From the NCBI GenBank assembly GCA_920105625.2, contig OV050033.1, positions 1,158,001 to 1,222,000 on the forward strand: a stretch of 64,000 nucleotides of DNA. Reading direction: 5' to 3'. This document shows positions 1 through 11,800 of this stretch, piece by piece. Both the position numbers and the translations under genes were made by a program. Origin of the DNA: Clusia tigrina. Lineage: Eukaryota; Arthropoda; Insecta; Diptera; Clusiidae. Every line of letters begins with the position of its first letter. The stretch's first letter is position 1. The notes under the pieces are model-generated. The model did no database searches. It had not been told where the DNA came from and saw nothing but the letters and a program-made list of their open reading frames with translations.

Positions 1-3000
1 TTTTTATGTGACTCCCAACTTATTATTTTTATTTAAAATTGATAAAACTTTCTAATTTTATTATTTGCTTTTAGTTTAACGATAATATTGCCTACTCTTT
101 TTCTTATTTACCAACGCTTAACAGTATCCACTAAGTAGCGTATAGTTTTAAGCCTTATCTCTAATTACAGAATTTGAATATCTATTCCTAACCCACATAA
201 GTATAAGCGAGCTGAAAGCCCTGGCAGCTAGTGCTCCTAAATTTCGTATGATAAGAATTGATTCTTATCCTTCTTTTGTAAATAAATAATAAATAAATAA
301 ATAATAATAGAAGTACAACTTCAAGTAATGCAATCGAAAGCCATATCTTGAGTTCGTGAATAGGATTAACACTATAGAGAATTGGTCCAAAATATACCTC
401 AAGAAGCTATAAGCTTAAAGGCAAATATTAAATAATCACCAGGAGCATCTCGGAGTGCTTGAAAAATGAGTGCAACAATATTGAATGGACCATTATGTGT
501 CATAAATGCAATCATAAACAATACTGCTCGTCGCAAATTAGGAAGAAGAGCGCTTTAGAAGTGCCTCTTAAAAGAGCCTGTGTAATTGTACAATTATACT
601 GATATCAGTAAAGTTTCGCATCACGGCATCCTGCTTTGCCTTTACAGACTTCACAACTTCGCAAGTAGATCTTATACTCCCGGAGCTCGGTTAATCTAGT
701 TTAATATTACAAATAAATACACCACGAACGGGAGCGAGTAATGGAGTTGGTTTTAGTTAGCTATTCGGTATGCCAATGATTGGGAGAGCGTCCGCAAATA
801 TAAGATGTGAATAGAACCTGGTCACTTTAATAGAAGTCCACTCAATATGTATCGTATGGAAATAAATATTGCCTGGTGTGGTAATGAAATTGGAGCAAAT
901 TATTATCCGCATTAAGACTCTTGCACAATTACACTACGCCTCCAAAGATGATTACGAACACATTAGTCCGAAAAACGATGTGCCACAGTGGTCAGCCAGC
1001 AGTGGTGGAACCCAAACAAGTCTGAGTACAAACGAGCCAGTCGTACGGTCGATTTAAACTTCATTATACGCAAACGCGCTTTTAATGCCAGCAAATGTTG
1101 TGCAAAGTACTCAGCAAAGAGAAGCATAATAGTAAATTGTTTTTAATTACTTACGTGAGGCCGAAAGCGGTCCAAAACCCCGACGCACCTCAACGTAATA
1201 ATGGCCACAATGGCAATCGCTCGACCGCATGGACGGACGAACGGTTGAAGAGCGCGGTTGGAGAGTCTTCAAGCACACTCGTTGCTGTTGACCAAGTGAC
1301 TGCGACGGCACGGCTCCATGGCTTGCTCATGTGGCAGCCTGCATGGAGTAGCATGCTGAAGATGACATTAAAATTACGTAAAAAAGGCAATAATAATCGT
1401 AAGCGTACTCAACGTCTTTCGACCGAGTTAGCGGTTTGCTATTTGGGGCTTCAAGTAGCTGTGGCAGCGAAGAGCTCTTACGAGCTGCCGGCAGGGAGCG
1501 AGGTGGTTATTTTTGCTAAATGTTTCTTTAGTTTGAATGAACTTGCGGCAAATATGCTACCGGAATGGGCTGCACATGTGTATGAATGTTTCGGCGTATC
1601 AAGGTACATATTTAGAAGTGTGTGCGAATGAGACAGCAACAAATCGTAACCTCAAATTGTTGCCATAACTTATCTGGAGAATGTTATTATCCGCATCTGT
1701 TCCAATGATGGTATTCCCAAAGATCTGGAATATATTTCTTTTTTATAGTTATACTCGTAGACTAGCTCCACCACATCGATGGAATTTTAAATTTTATGAA
1801 TATATTTTCCTGATCAAGAATATTTATCATATATGTAGTATGAATTTATATGTTATATGAGTACCCATGAGACGTGCCGAGATGTGACTTTTCAATACTG
1901 AGTAAATTCCGTGTGGACAGAAAGATATAATTAGAAAATCGAAGGTGTATTTGCTGGTGATAGGACAATTCCCTGTCCTATGTCTATTTATATACTTTAT
2001 CAGGACGATGTCGTATATAATAAAATTAAAATAAGCCGGTGGAAAGGTTGAAATTGTAAAAACTAATTAGAAAGTTTATATCCTGAACGAGAAAATGGGG
2101 TAAGGAAAATAATAAATTATTGATTATTTCCATATTTTTATATAGGAAGTATATAGTTGAGGTGGTCGAAAGTGATTATACTAACGATTTAGTCACATTT
2201 ACATACCCAGACCTGAGTGGGAATCTCTACTTACTGAATCAAATTTCTCTCAAATCACAGCTAAACGGAATTTTTTCGTTGACCTGAAAGAAAGCATGCT
2301 CGAGAAAATTTGTCAGTCCGAGTCTCTTCAATGGCTCAGCGGGAGAAAATTTAGGAATTATGAGAGATTATGAGCGGTGGAGGCGTCTTAGTTCAGATAA
2401 TATGGTTTCTGAAATTATTTTCAAGGCAAATCAGTTAAAGACAAGGACAAAGAAGGCAACATAGCTCAGCTAATTATGAGACTCAGAATATATCATCATA
2501 TAATTTTCCATTTACATGCTAGGAAGTCGATTGTTCTTATTGCATGTAATTTCAAAGGTGGATAAGTGCACAATACACTCAATCAAATTCTGAACCAAAT
2601 ATTCCAGCAATTTTCCTGTCATTCGATGCATAAGTAATGAAATATTCCACGAATCTTTTATTTACAAAGGTACTGAGTAGTTCCATCTTCTTGGTTTCGA
2701 GAGACATTAGTTTCTGATTTCAGTTGTTTTCTAATTAGCCACTTATTCGGATGCTTGGTATCTATTTTCAATAATAGATTCCCTATTTTATTTTAATTAA
2801 AAATTATGCAAAACCGCAGTTGAGAACCCCTGCTGTTGAGCGGATTCATTTGCAGATGTGCCTACTTTCATTATTAAAAGCAAGAAACGTGTTTCGAATA
2901 CTTTTTGCAAAAGGCAAACTTCTCCAACACAAATGAACACCTTCCTTCGCCACCGATGGCCGCCGATGGCCACCGATGGAAATGAATTCGCGCACCCATA

Positions 3001-3060
3001 CAAGCAACACAGGCGGACACACTTTTACAAAACTCAGTGAAATAAATACAAATTCATGCC
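1..3060. other. AT-rich stretch, no supported gene
   Basis: I see no recognisable gene, RNA or transposon here. The stretch is AT-rich, with many stops in all frames. The longest ATG frame (1095-1631, + strand, 178 codons) has no recognisable motif and no clear splice or polyadenylation context. The short frames near 2.8 to 3.1 kb overlap each other on opposite strands and look like chance. Confidence 0.6.
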
Positions 3061-3101
3061 TGTATGCACGAACGATCGCAACTAGTGCCCAGCTCCGAGC
3101 T

Positions 3102-3107
3102 TATAAA
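3102..3107 (+). promoter_or_regulatory. TATA box of the small secreted-protein gene
   Basis: TATAAA inside ttataaacgcc lies about 185 bp before the start codon at 3287. A transcript starting about 30 bp downstream (around 3130-3140, near acattcac) would have a 5' untranslated region of roughly 150 bp. That is normal for a compact insect gene. The start site itself is inferred. Confidence 0.55.
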
Positions 3108-3286
3108 CGCCAGCTGCACATGCGCCAAGAGAAACATTCACGTACCGAACACGCGCAGGGCAAGATCGATAGTTCAAACGCAGAAACGGAAGCGGAACGT
3201 TGCAAAAACAAACGACAAACGACGAAGAAGCTGCGCGCCATACGAAGAAGGAAACCATTTTAATTGCAAATACGTAAACAAACAAA

Positions 3287-3577
3287 ATGAAAACCGCTGC
3301 GCTGTGCTTCGTGGTCGCCATTTTGGCGCTGGCCAACGGCCACCCGCAACGCGAGGGAGCCGCGTACACTAACGAAGCCATTCGGCAGGCGCAACAGACC
3401 TTCCTGATACCGAAGGATGCGCAGATCCAAAACGTGCAGGAGGGCATTGAGCTGGGCGCCTACGAGCAGATACCTGGTAATCAGAGGATCAATCTGTTCG
3501 AAATTCTGGGCGATCAGGTGCCATCGGAAGTGATCAACAATTTGCAGGCGCAAGTGGATCAGATCGGTAGAAATTAA
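3287..3577 (+). CDS. small secreted protein, 96 residues, function unknown
   Basis: This is an intronless frame of 96 codons with a fly-type start context (caaacaaaATGAAA). Residues 1 to about 18 form a signal peptide: a Lys, then a hydrophobic core ALCFVVAILALA, with likely cleavage at ANG/HPQ. The mature part of about 78 residues has no cysteine and is rich in Gln, Ile, Asn and Glu. It contains FLIPKDAQIQNVQEG, NLFEILGDQVP and the C-terminus QVDQIGRN, and is probably partly amphipathic helix. The absence of cysteines argues against an antimicrobial peptide or inhibitor fold. The composition and the complete promoter-to-poly(A) context look like a real, conserved small secreted protein, but I cannot name it. 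It lies about 4 kb beyond the 3' end of the - strand VWC gene and is convergent with it. Confidence 0.88.
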   Translation: MKTAALCFVVAILALANGHPQREGAAYTNEAIRQAQQTFLIPKDAQIQNVQEGIELGAYEQIPGNQRINLFEILGDQVPSEVINNLQAQVDQIGRN

Positions 3578-3661
3578 TTAAAACTATTGTTATTTTAAAG
3601 TGTAATCTGTTGTAATATTATTTTCTAAACTTGCATTTTTGTGTTCGTTCATTTTTAAATT

Positions 3662-3667
3662 AATAAA
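3662..3667 (+). terminator. polyadenylation signal AATAAA
   Basis: AATAAA lies 85 bp after the stop codon of the small secreted-protein gene, within an AT-rich 3' untranslated region. Cleavage would be expected about 15 to 25 bp further on, near 3685. Confidence 0.7.
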
Positions 3668-3689
3668 TACAAATTATGTTAAATTTTGT

Positions 3690-6600
3690 GTAGACTAAAA
3701 TGCTGCATTTGTCTTTTGGCTGCTGAGCGACATGAAAGCGAAAGTTTTGCTGTTAAGCAGGCACGCTAATCCGCGTATGTATTTCCGCAGGTCAGGTGTG
3801 GTAATCCTCAGAGAGCGCAAATCCATCGCTCAGCGCGAAACTTGTTAGCGAGACCCTATTACGCAGCAGCGCACCAGTCATGTGGCGAATGTGATTACGC
3901 CGCTGATCGTGACGGTTTTTTCTAATTGTGCACATGGAAGTTTTTCTAATAAATTAGCTGGGGGCGTCACTTTCACTGTGGATCGATTACCATGACTTTT
4001 TAATAAGTCACTCTTTCGAAGTGATGGCTTAGTTGATTTTGGATATGATTGGGGGAAAGTATCATGGAGAAGCTAGCAAAACCAGTATATATTTCTTCTA
4101 GGATATCGAGTTCCTCTCTGTTTATTCATCTGAACAAGCCTCCACTAATCTCTTTTGGCGTTCATGACCATAAATGGTGCAATACATGAAGTGGACGTTG
4201 AAATATTTACAGAACACGGCCTATTTTCCGTGATCTCTTTTTTGGTTTCCACGATTTCAGACTTGACTGTACATTTTTTATACTCTTTTGGGAATTGCTA
4301 TTTCTCAAATATCTGGCGGAACGTACCCTTCTCTTTCCTTCCTCTCAACCAAAAACTTATTAGTTAACAGCCTAATCTTGAACCGTGGAAACCGAGACTT
4401 ATTAATGCCGAGTGTGTATCACAATAAATCTACATTTTAAGATATGAATTTCCTCCGGAGGCAGAATGTGTGTATGACCGTGGGTGTGTGAACCTCCTGA
4501 AATGTAATCTAGACCAAGTTAGCGTTAACTCTCAGCTTTCGGATTTTGCATTGTAGGTGGTTATTTTTTTTTTGTCTCTTGGTAATTACCTCTATTTACG
4601 AGTACCTCTGTGGCAGGCTAATTGCATTGTACCATTTCGTGCTTATTGGCATATATGTACTATATACGAGTGTATGTAGTTAGATCTATCACAAAGACCA
4701 AGTGTACAGGCAATATAATGCGCAGATTGAGCGGTAAATCTTTAAACACTTGAATCTGTATGTGTGTGAGTGCGCACGCCGCTTATACAGCCAGTTGTGT
4801 AAGTTTTATCCTCAACCTTGTTATGTAAATTTTTTTTACACTACTCTATAATTTGTTGTAGTTTCATTTTTTGCCTGGCGAATCTTTCTCTCATTCTCAG
4901 TTTCAATTTCACTCTCACTCCGGCTCCTACTCTTGTTATCTCCTAACGGCAGTTGCTGTGTGTCTGTTGCCGTTTTGCTTGTTTGTTTCTTTCCGTTTGT
5001 TTCACCGTGGTTAAATTTATTACGTTCGTTTGCGGGTCATCAATTTCATTGCCCACCATCATTATCCTCAACGTGATAATCATTATCATTACTGTTGTTT
5101 GTTTCACCGATCCACTTCTCGTTGCTGGCGTCTTTATTTGCTCTTGTATATTATGTGTACGTGCATTACGCAACTCTTTGTTAAGTGCTCACATTTAACT
5201 GGTGTACAATTGCGTTTGGCTTTCACTGTAAATATACTTGTTAATGATGCATATTTTTTTTATTAATTATTTGGCGGATTTTATATAATTTATTTTACAC
5301 TTTTTGTTATGTGACAACAACAAGAAGGTAATAATATAACTAATATTTTTCATAGTAAGGACTGAGTTCTGAATTGCTCATACGTACCGGTTCATTTCAA
5401 ATATGTTTTAATGAGAAATCGAGACAGAGGAATGTATTCTTCTACATACATAGATAAAAGCAGATATCCTTGCTTGGCTTTTATGGTGTCGTAGCCCCTA
5501 TACTTATTTTATTAAATTTTATTTTCTTCCCTCTCTCCAGTCACATCAATCTGGAGGAAATTGTAACCGCGTACGCCTGTGCAGCTTTTGTGATTTTTTC
5601 CGATACGCGAGCGAGGTTGAACTGTACAGAAGCGAACCATCGGACACAATGTGTGGTCCTGCATCCCACACTTCTCATACAAGTGTTCTGTGTACGATCA
5701 TTGGTTCCAGTCTGCTTACACAATAACTTAAAAAACTGCTCGAAATACAATTTATTGATTGTCTAATTTGTGTTTAAGAATAAAACCCACAGTGAAAAAT
5801 GCATATTTACTTTATTTATTTGATTTATTATGAACGTTTAACTTCCAAATTCATTATTTAAGTTCATGGGATGGTTGTTACTTCCCTTTGCAGTTAAGCA
5901 AAGGATGTGATTTTAAGGCTAAAATTAATTGCTAACAAAATTTTGTAATGTTATTCATAATTGTAAAACTAACACTATATCAATTATTGCAATAATGAAT
6001 CGATGAATTTTATGCTGATTGAATGCTTACGTAAAAAATGTGCAATTCTCTGTTTAAACAACTACAAAATACGTTTTAAACTCTACTTTAATTATGACTC
6101 CTTCCTTTGACACTTTTACGTAGTTTCGTTTCGTTTCGTTTCTTTTCTTGTATTTATATTTATAATTTATAGACAATATAAAATACACATTAAATATTAA
6201 ATATGAAAACTTTTATTAATTCAGTCTAAAAAATAAAAGCTCTCAAAACGACGAAGAGTACTTTCGTTCCAATAAAAAATTAAAAAAATAAATTGTAAAA
6301 ATATTCTAACAAAACTGAAAAATGTAAACAATTACAAAAAAGATCACTAGAAAGTTTTTAAATTTAAAATTAATCTTGCATATAAATAAGAAACAAAAAT
6401 CTTTATGAACTAAACTTATGATGAAAAAGTTGCGACTAAATGGGGGAAAGGACTTGTGGCGCAAAGGACACAACTCAAGAACGAGGAAGTTGGATAAGAA
6501 TTATTAAAAATATGTTTGTAGGAATGTCATTGAAGTAAAATTATTAAATTTCTTAAGTTTTTATATAGTTTCTTTAACATTAAATGTTTTGCTAAGTTGG

Positions 6601-7380
6601 TAAATGATCGAATTGACTGCTTAAAATTAAATTACATTTTTTCTCTATTTAAAGTTTAACATTAACCAGTGAGAGCACTAAGCTCGGTCATATCCGCACT
6701 CTACGTTCATCCATATATTTAACCATAAGGAGCAATTAGCAATCATTACAGACATATACAGAAATCCTCAGCTCCTGGTGGGTGCTGCTGATTACTGGTG
6801 AAAGGTCTTACATCACTTGATCGTACACACCTCCCCTAAATTCAGTATCTACTAAATTATTGGAGTATCACTCATCTAAGATGCGCTTCCAATTAAATTA
6901 CTGGAGAATTCTGCTCCTGTTTTGGGAGGATGAGGTGGTTTTGCCTAATTGTAAAGTGCAAAATATTTCAAATGTTATTCTGTACTCAAGTAGAAGCGAG
7001 AATTTCAAAGCTTTTTACTGTGATGGAAAACTTCTCTTTGTTGGTAGTCGTGTGGTGGCAATACTGGTTGAATATTGCGATACTCATACAAACTCCCAAA
7101 ACAGAGATGTGCCCATCACTATAGGAAATATAGGTCAGTGAGGTAGGAATGTCCAGTTGTTAGTACTGCTTTCATGAAAGTGTTTATAATTTTGGTAAGT
7201 TATTTTACAGCGAAAGGACTTCCGATAGTACTGATTGAATGTTACATCCGCAGCGATGACGAGGCTTCTATATCAAAACTCAAAGTGCTTCCCGTGCCTA
7301 TTTCCGCAATGATTGCCTAGTTGGGCCAAATGGCGCGACATGTGAATGTACGGTCCATTATTTAGAAACATGATTATTGC
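3690..7380. other. intergenic DNA between convergent genes
   Basis: Between the 3' end of the small secreted-protein gene and that of the - strand VWC gene I find no supported gene. The section at 5.8 to 6.7 kb is very AT-rich. The short frames at 4.9-5.3, 5.5-5.8 and 6.9-7.1 kb overlap frames on the other strand and show no motifs. Confidence 0.55.
6123..6144. repeat. TTTCG microsatellite
   Basis: About four imperfect copies of the five-base unit gtttc/tttcg lie in AT-rich intergenic DNA. Confidence 0.8.
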
Positions 7381-7381
7381 A

Positions 7382-7791
7382 TTTTATTAGCCCAGCTTTT
7401 GTTACTTTTATAAACATATTCGTAGTCGTCGTCGTGGAAACTGCAACAGCACTTCCTTAAATTAATTTAACTTACATGGGGTAATTTTGTTTCGCTTCAC
7501 TTTTATGTAATATAATTAACCACTAAAATAGAAACTGTAAGCTTAATTTTAATCATTAAAATTTTAGTTGCAGTCTATTAAAATTTAATGAATTTTCACT
7601 AAAACTTACAAATAAAATTCGTTCCATTTTTATATATACACACATATTTCTATACTTTTATATATATCTTAATATTCTGTCCAACTTGTTTTGAAATTAT
7701 TTGTACAATTTCACTTTACAGCGTTTAACTTAATGGGTTCATAAATTTATATAAAATAAAAAAGGAAACACCCCCACTACTCTGCCTACAC
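7382..7791 (-). other. 3' untranslated region of the VWC gene (candidate)
   Basis: Downstream of the TGA at 7792-7794 the - strand is AT-rich and without features. Candidate poly(A) signals are ATTAAA near 7585-7590 and AATAAA near 7383-7388. I cannot tell which is used, so the 3' end is between about 7.37 and 7.57 kb. Confidence 0.4.
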
Positions 7792-8843
7792 TCATACACC
7801 GCCCTGCAACACTTCCACAAAGTCAACGTCCGCTTCCTCGGCCGTTTTATCCTGACCCGAAAACGCGTTCACAGTTAAAACGTTGCCCTTAGTCACTGCG
7901 TCAGCTTTGGCCACACCTTCGGCTCTCGTCTCGTCTAATTTCAGGCTCTCTACATCTAATTTCGGATCCTCAAGTGGCGCTGTTTCATTATCGGCCGACT
8001 TGGCCACCTCATCTATTTCGAATTCCGCAGCTGAGGGGCGCGTAGGCCTCGGCGTTGTAGGCTCGCGCTGTTTTGTCTTCCTTTTTACTGCCGCATTTTC
8101 ATCTGGCTCACCACTGCCACTGCCATTGCCCATCAGCGACTCTATGGTTTCAAATTCTAACGATTCGCCGGAGCCAGTTTCATTTTCGGCATCATTTGTG
8201 CTTTTATTCAGCTGAAAATCGCTGCTATTTGAAATGGCGGTTTCAGCTGAGCTCTCCTCTGATGAATACATCAGCCGGACTTTAGTCAGACCCTCCGTCG
8301 AGCTGATCAAACCAGTCCTGTCAGTGGTAGAGAAAAAGTCTATTTCAACCAGCATATCACCACCGCTACCACTACCACTGCCGTCTGTGCCTGTTAGGTT
8401 CGGATCGTCTAATTTTTTGGTGTCCTTCGGGGCATCAAAGGCAGGAGGCGCGCTAATACTTCTGGACTCATCCTTCACATCCGCCTCGCCTACATCATCC
8501 GTTTCACTTAACGGAAAGTTGACATCTCTCAGACTGAAGTCATCTTCTGGTAAAGAGGGATATGCGGGATTTGACTCCATCGGCGTGGCTATGTCCTCGT
8601 CTTCCAAGTGATGGATGCCTTCGCTTGTTGCTTTATTGCGCTCTGTGGTCATTGACTCCGGACCTGTTGTAGTCAAAGCTTTCATAGCACCATCTACGGA
8701 AGGGTTGAGCGCAGCTTTCTGCGCTGATGTAGGTTCACTTGACGCTTGCATGGTTTCTGGGGCTTTAGTAGGGCTGTATGGCGTAGGTAAGAAGTGCATT
8801 GAAATTGTATCATTGGCAACCTCGGCGGAGGGGTCATTTAATA
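7792..8843 (-). CDS. VWC gene exon 7: acidic Ser-Gly-rich C-terminal tail
   Basis: The exon encodes the last 350 residues and the TGA. It is acidic, with Ser-Gly clusters DGSGSGSGGD, ETGSGESLEFE and NGSGSGEPDE. These match the usual context of glycosaminoglycan attachment sites in proteoglycans (acidic residues next to SG repeats). N-glycosylation sequons such as NETG and NKST also occur. The C-terminus is VDFVEVLQGGV, with no membrane anchor. Several + strand frames over this exon (7883-8215, 8234-8611 and others) are shadows. Confidence 0.86.
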
Positions 8844-11800
8844 CTGAAATTGAATGAGAAACTTGGATTGAGAAGAGTGAAAAATGTGAATAAAATGTTG
8901 CACACAAACCTGCTGCAGGACTCATGTTTTCCACTGCCAAAGAGCTTCTGGTGGTACTGTCCTTAGTTGGGCCATCAGTGGTCAAGATAATGTGATAAAT
9001 GTTATCACTGCCGGCGGTGTCGGGATCCAACTCAGCGGAGTTGTGACGTAAACTGTCACCCGACTCACTCGGCCCCACATCAGGTGTGGCGTACAAAATC
9101 TCAGAGGATTTGAAGTCTTCTGTTGTTACTGTATTCCCGCTGGATCCGCCTTCGCTGGCAATCAAGTATTCTCGTTTGATGTTAACTTTGTTGGTTTCAT
9201 TGGCGGATTCGCTCTCGATGCGCTGCAGACCTTGCGTGCTGAACACCGAAATGGGTTTCTCATGCCCGTTGCCATTCTTAGCCACACCAATTTCTTCTGT
9301 ATCCCCCTTAGCAGTGTTCGTGTGGGTGGGTTGTGCGCTTGGAGTATGAGGGTAGGCGACAGACGCGCTCAACTTTAAACTTTCATTATTAATGCCCCCC
9401 GCTGGAAGTGCTTTCTGGTTGTTGTCTGTGCCAAACGCAGCTTTTTTGAAGCTTTCATCGTGGACTTCCCTCACGTTCGCAGCTGTTGGTGTTTCAGCTG
9501 ACGGAACTGCCGCTGTCGCTGTTGTTGTAGTTGGTTTGTTGGTGGTGGTTGGTGTCGTTGTAGTTGTGGTTGTGGTCGTGCTTGTGCTCGTGGTGGGCGC
9601 GAGCATTTGATGAATCGGTATGGCTTTGTTGTCGTCGGTAATGCGGATTTCAGTTGGTTTTGTGATCTCTTTAATGGTAATCTTGGGATTGAGGGCTGCT
9701 GCGGGAACTTCCGGTTTGGCAGTATTTGCAGCTGCTGTTCTGGGGATTGTCTTGTTTGTATTACCACTGGATTCGGGAGCTGCGACTGAGGGGAATGTGT
9801 TAGGGTAACTGTACTATAGTCTGTGCAAATTACTTACCGGGACAATTGTCATATTCAGGACAACAGCGTCCTGGCACATACTTGGGCGTACAGTCATCAC
9901 GATGAAAGCAAGACACCGAACTGCACAGAATTTCGCCACCTGCATAATGAAACAATTTTAGTCTTTAAAATTGAACACTTCTGTTGTTTCAGGGTGGCTC
10001 TGCTTACCTTGACAGTAGCAAACTGTACACGGTGTCTCCGGATCCACTAACTTATCACCGTTCAAATAAGTTTTACCGTCCTTCTGGCAATCTAGGAAGA
10101 AAGGAAAAGTCAACAATGCGATGTACAAAAATATGCTCAACTGAAGCATTTGCATATATTAAGTGGCAGCACGGTTATGGAAATACTACTCACACACACA
10201 CACTCACACTCATACACATACACATACACATCAAGTACATCACCACTTACCGCATTTGTAATCGGGACAACAATGCCCTGTTTTCTGTATGGCACGGCAG
10301 CCAACTTGCTTCTCACAGAACACGGTCGTCTCCGCCACCAGGACCCCGTCCAGCAGACACTGGCCTACGTGCGCACAAATGGAAGAATAACAAAAACCAA
10401 AAAATGCAAAAGCGAAAAATTTTAGTTTAGATAAGCAAACTCACCTTGTGGCTGGTCCAATGTGGTCTCTGTGGAAGTAGCATCCTTTGATTCTTCCTGC
10501 ATCAAACTGGCAGCCATTGTGGCAACATCTCGACGTAGCACGCGGTGCAACAAGAGCTGCGAGTGCATAGCTCGACCAGCTCCAGCGATGCCAGCAGCAC
10601 CATCACCAACGACCACGCTTCCTGTGCCAGCGCCGTCGGTTGGGACTGTAACCGAAATGCAAGGAAACTAAGATCCATGACTGGCGCTTATTACACTCAA
10701 CCACACATCCAAATACACACACACTTGCATACACAGAGGGCAGAGGGAAAAGCACGGCAAATAAAACACAACTTTAAATGAGTTAAGTTTCGAGTTTGTG
10801 TCGGCGGAACAGCGTAATTGCTGACAATGGCGATGGCGGGCAGCATGACATGTTGACAAAATGATTATGGCATTAAAAGGACTTCGCAGTGGTTGCGGTT
10901 CTTTAGATTTCTGCCAATTTCCGTTTACCTTTTGTGTCGTCAAAAAGGATTGCCATCAAATGCTGATTTTGATTGGTTTTGGAGTGGGACGGAAGTGAAC
11001 GGAATTTTCAACATTCGCACTCAAATATTCATGCTCTGCGCTGCACTTCACACACAAACGCACACTGCCGAATAAGTGGGGGGCGGGACAACTTCATGAT
11101 TCGAAGGAAATATAGTTTGTCAGTTCTTAGTTATACAACAGAGCCAATCCTTAGAATGAGCAGATATTTGGTATGAAATTGCATACATAATCGGGTTAAA
11201 GTCAGGTGACTCAGACATCAAATAAGTCCATTTTAAGGGACCTCGATGCTAAATTTAGACAGAAAATAAATTCCAGCATGCACATTTATTTCAAACCAAA
11301 TGCTCCAAATTATTGTAACATGAGTTAGAACTCCCTCACGTAGAGGAATTTGCCCAAACGATATACTCGTATATAAAATAAGGTTTTAAAGAAAGTTTTT
11401 AAAATATATCTGAACGATGTCAATGTAAAATCGATATACGCATTACTGGTAATTAATAGATGAATTTGTCAGATCATTTGGGAATGGACAACGTACATTC
11501 CTCATCCCTGGACAGGGCTCCGAGCTTCATAAAAGAGTCAAAGAAGTTTGTAAAGGTGTAACTTTCTTTCCAAAATCCTCTACCTCCCCCTTCTCTCAAA
11601 ATATTTTTCCAGGCTTACAGTACAAGGGAAATCAATTTACTGAGTACTTGGAGGCCACCTTCTTCGGCGGTTCTCCGGCCCACCCCACTTCTATTGCATT
11701 TTATTATAATAGATGCATTTAGTTATAGGTGCTTCGAATTCATTCTATCATCTTCTGAGATCTTCCGAATGACGCTGTTAATAGCTTATCACCTCAATTC

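Noticed and set aside
1095..1631. 178-codon + strand ATG frame
   Set aside because: No motif, signal peptide or domain, no supporting promoter or poly(A) context, and an opposite-strand frame overlaps it. Chance in a locally GC-richer patch is likely.
7883..9610. Long + strand frames over the VWC tail exons
   Set aside because: They are antisense shadows of the Thr/Ser/Gly-rich coding sequence (Val-, Ser- and Leu-rich reflections).
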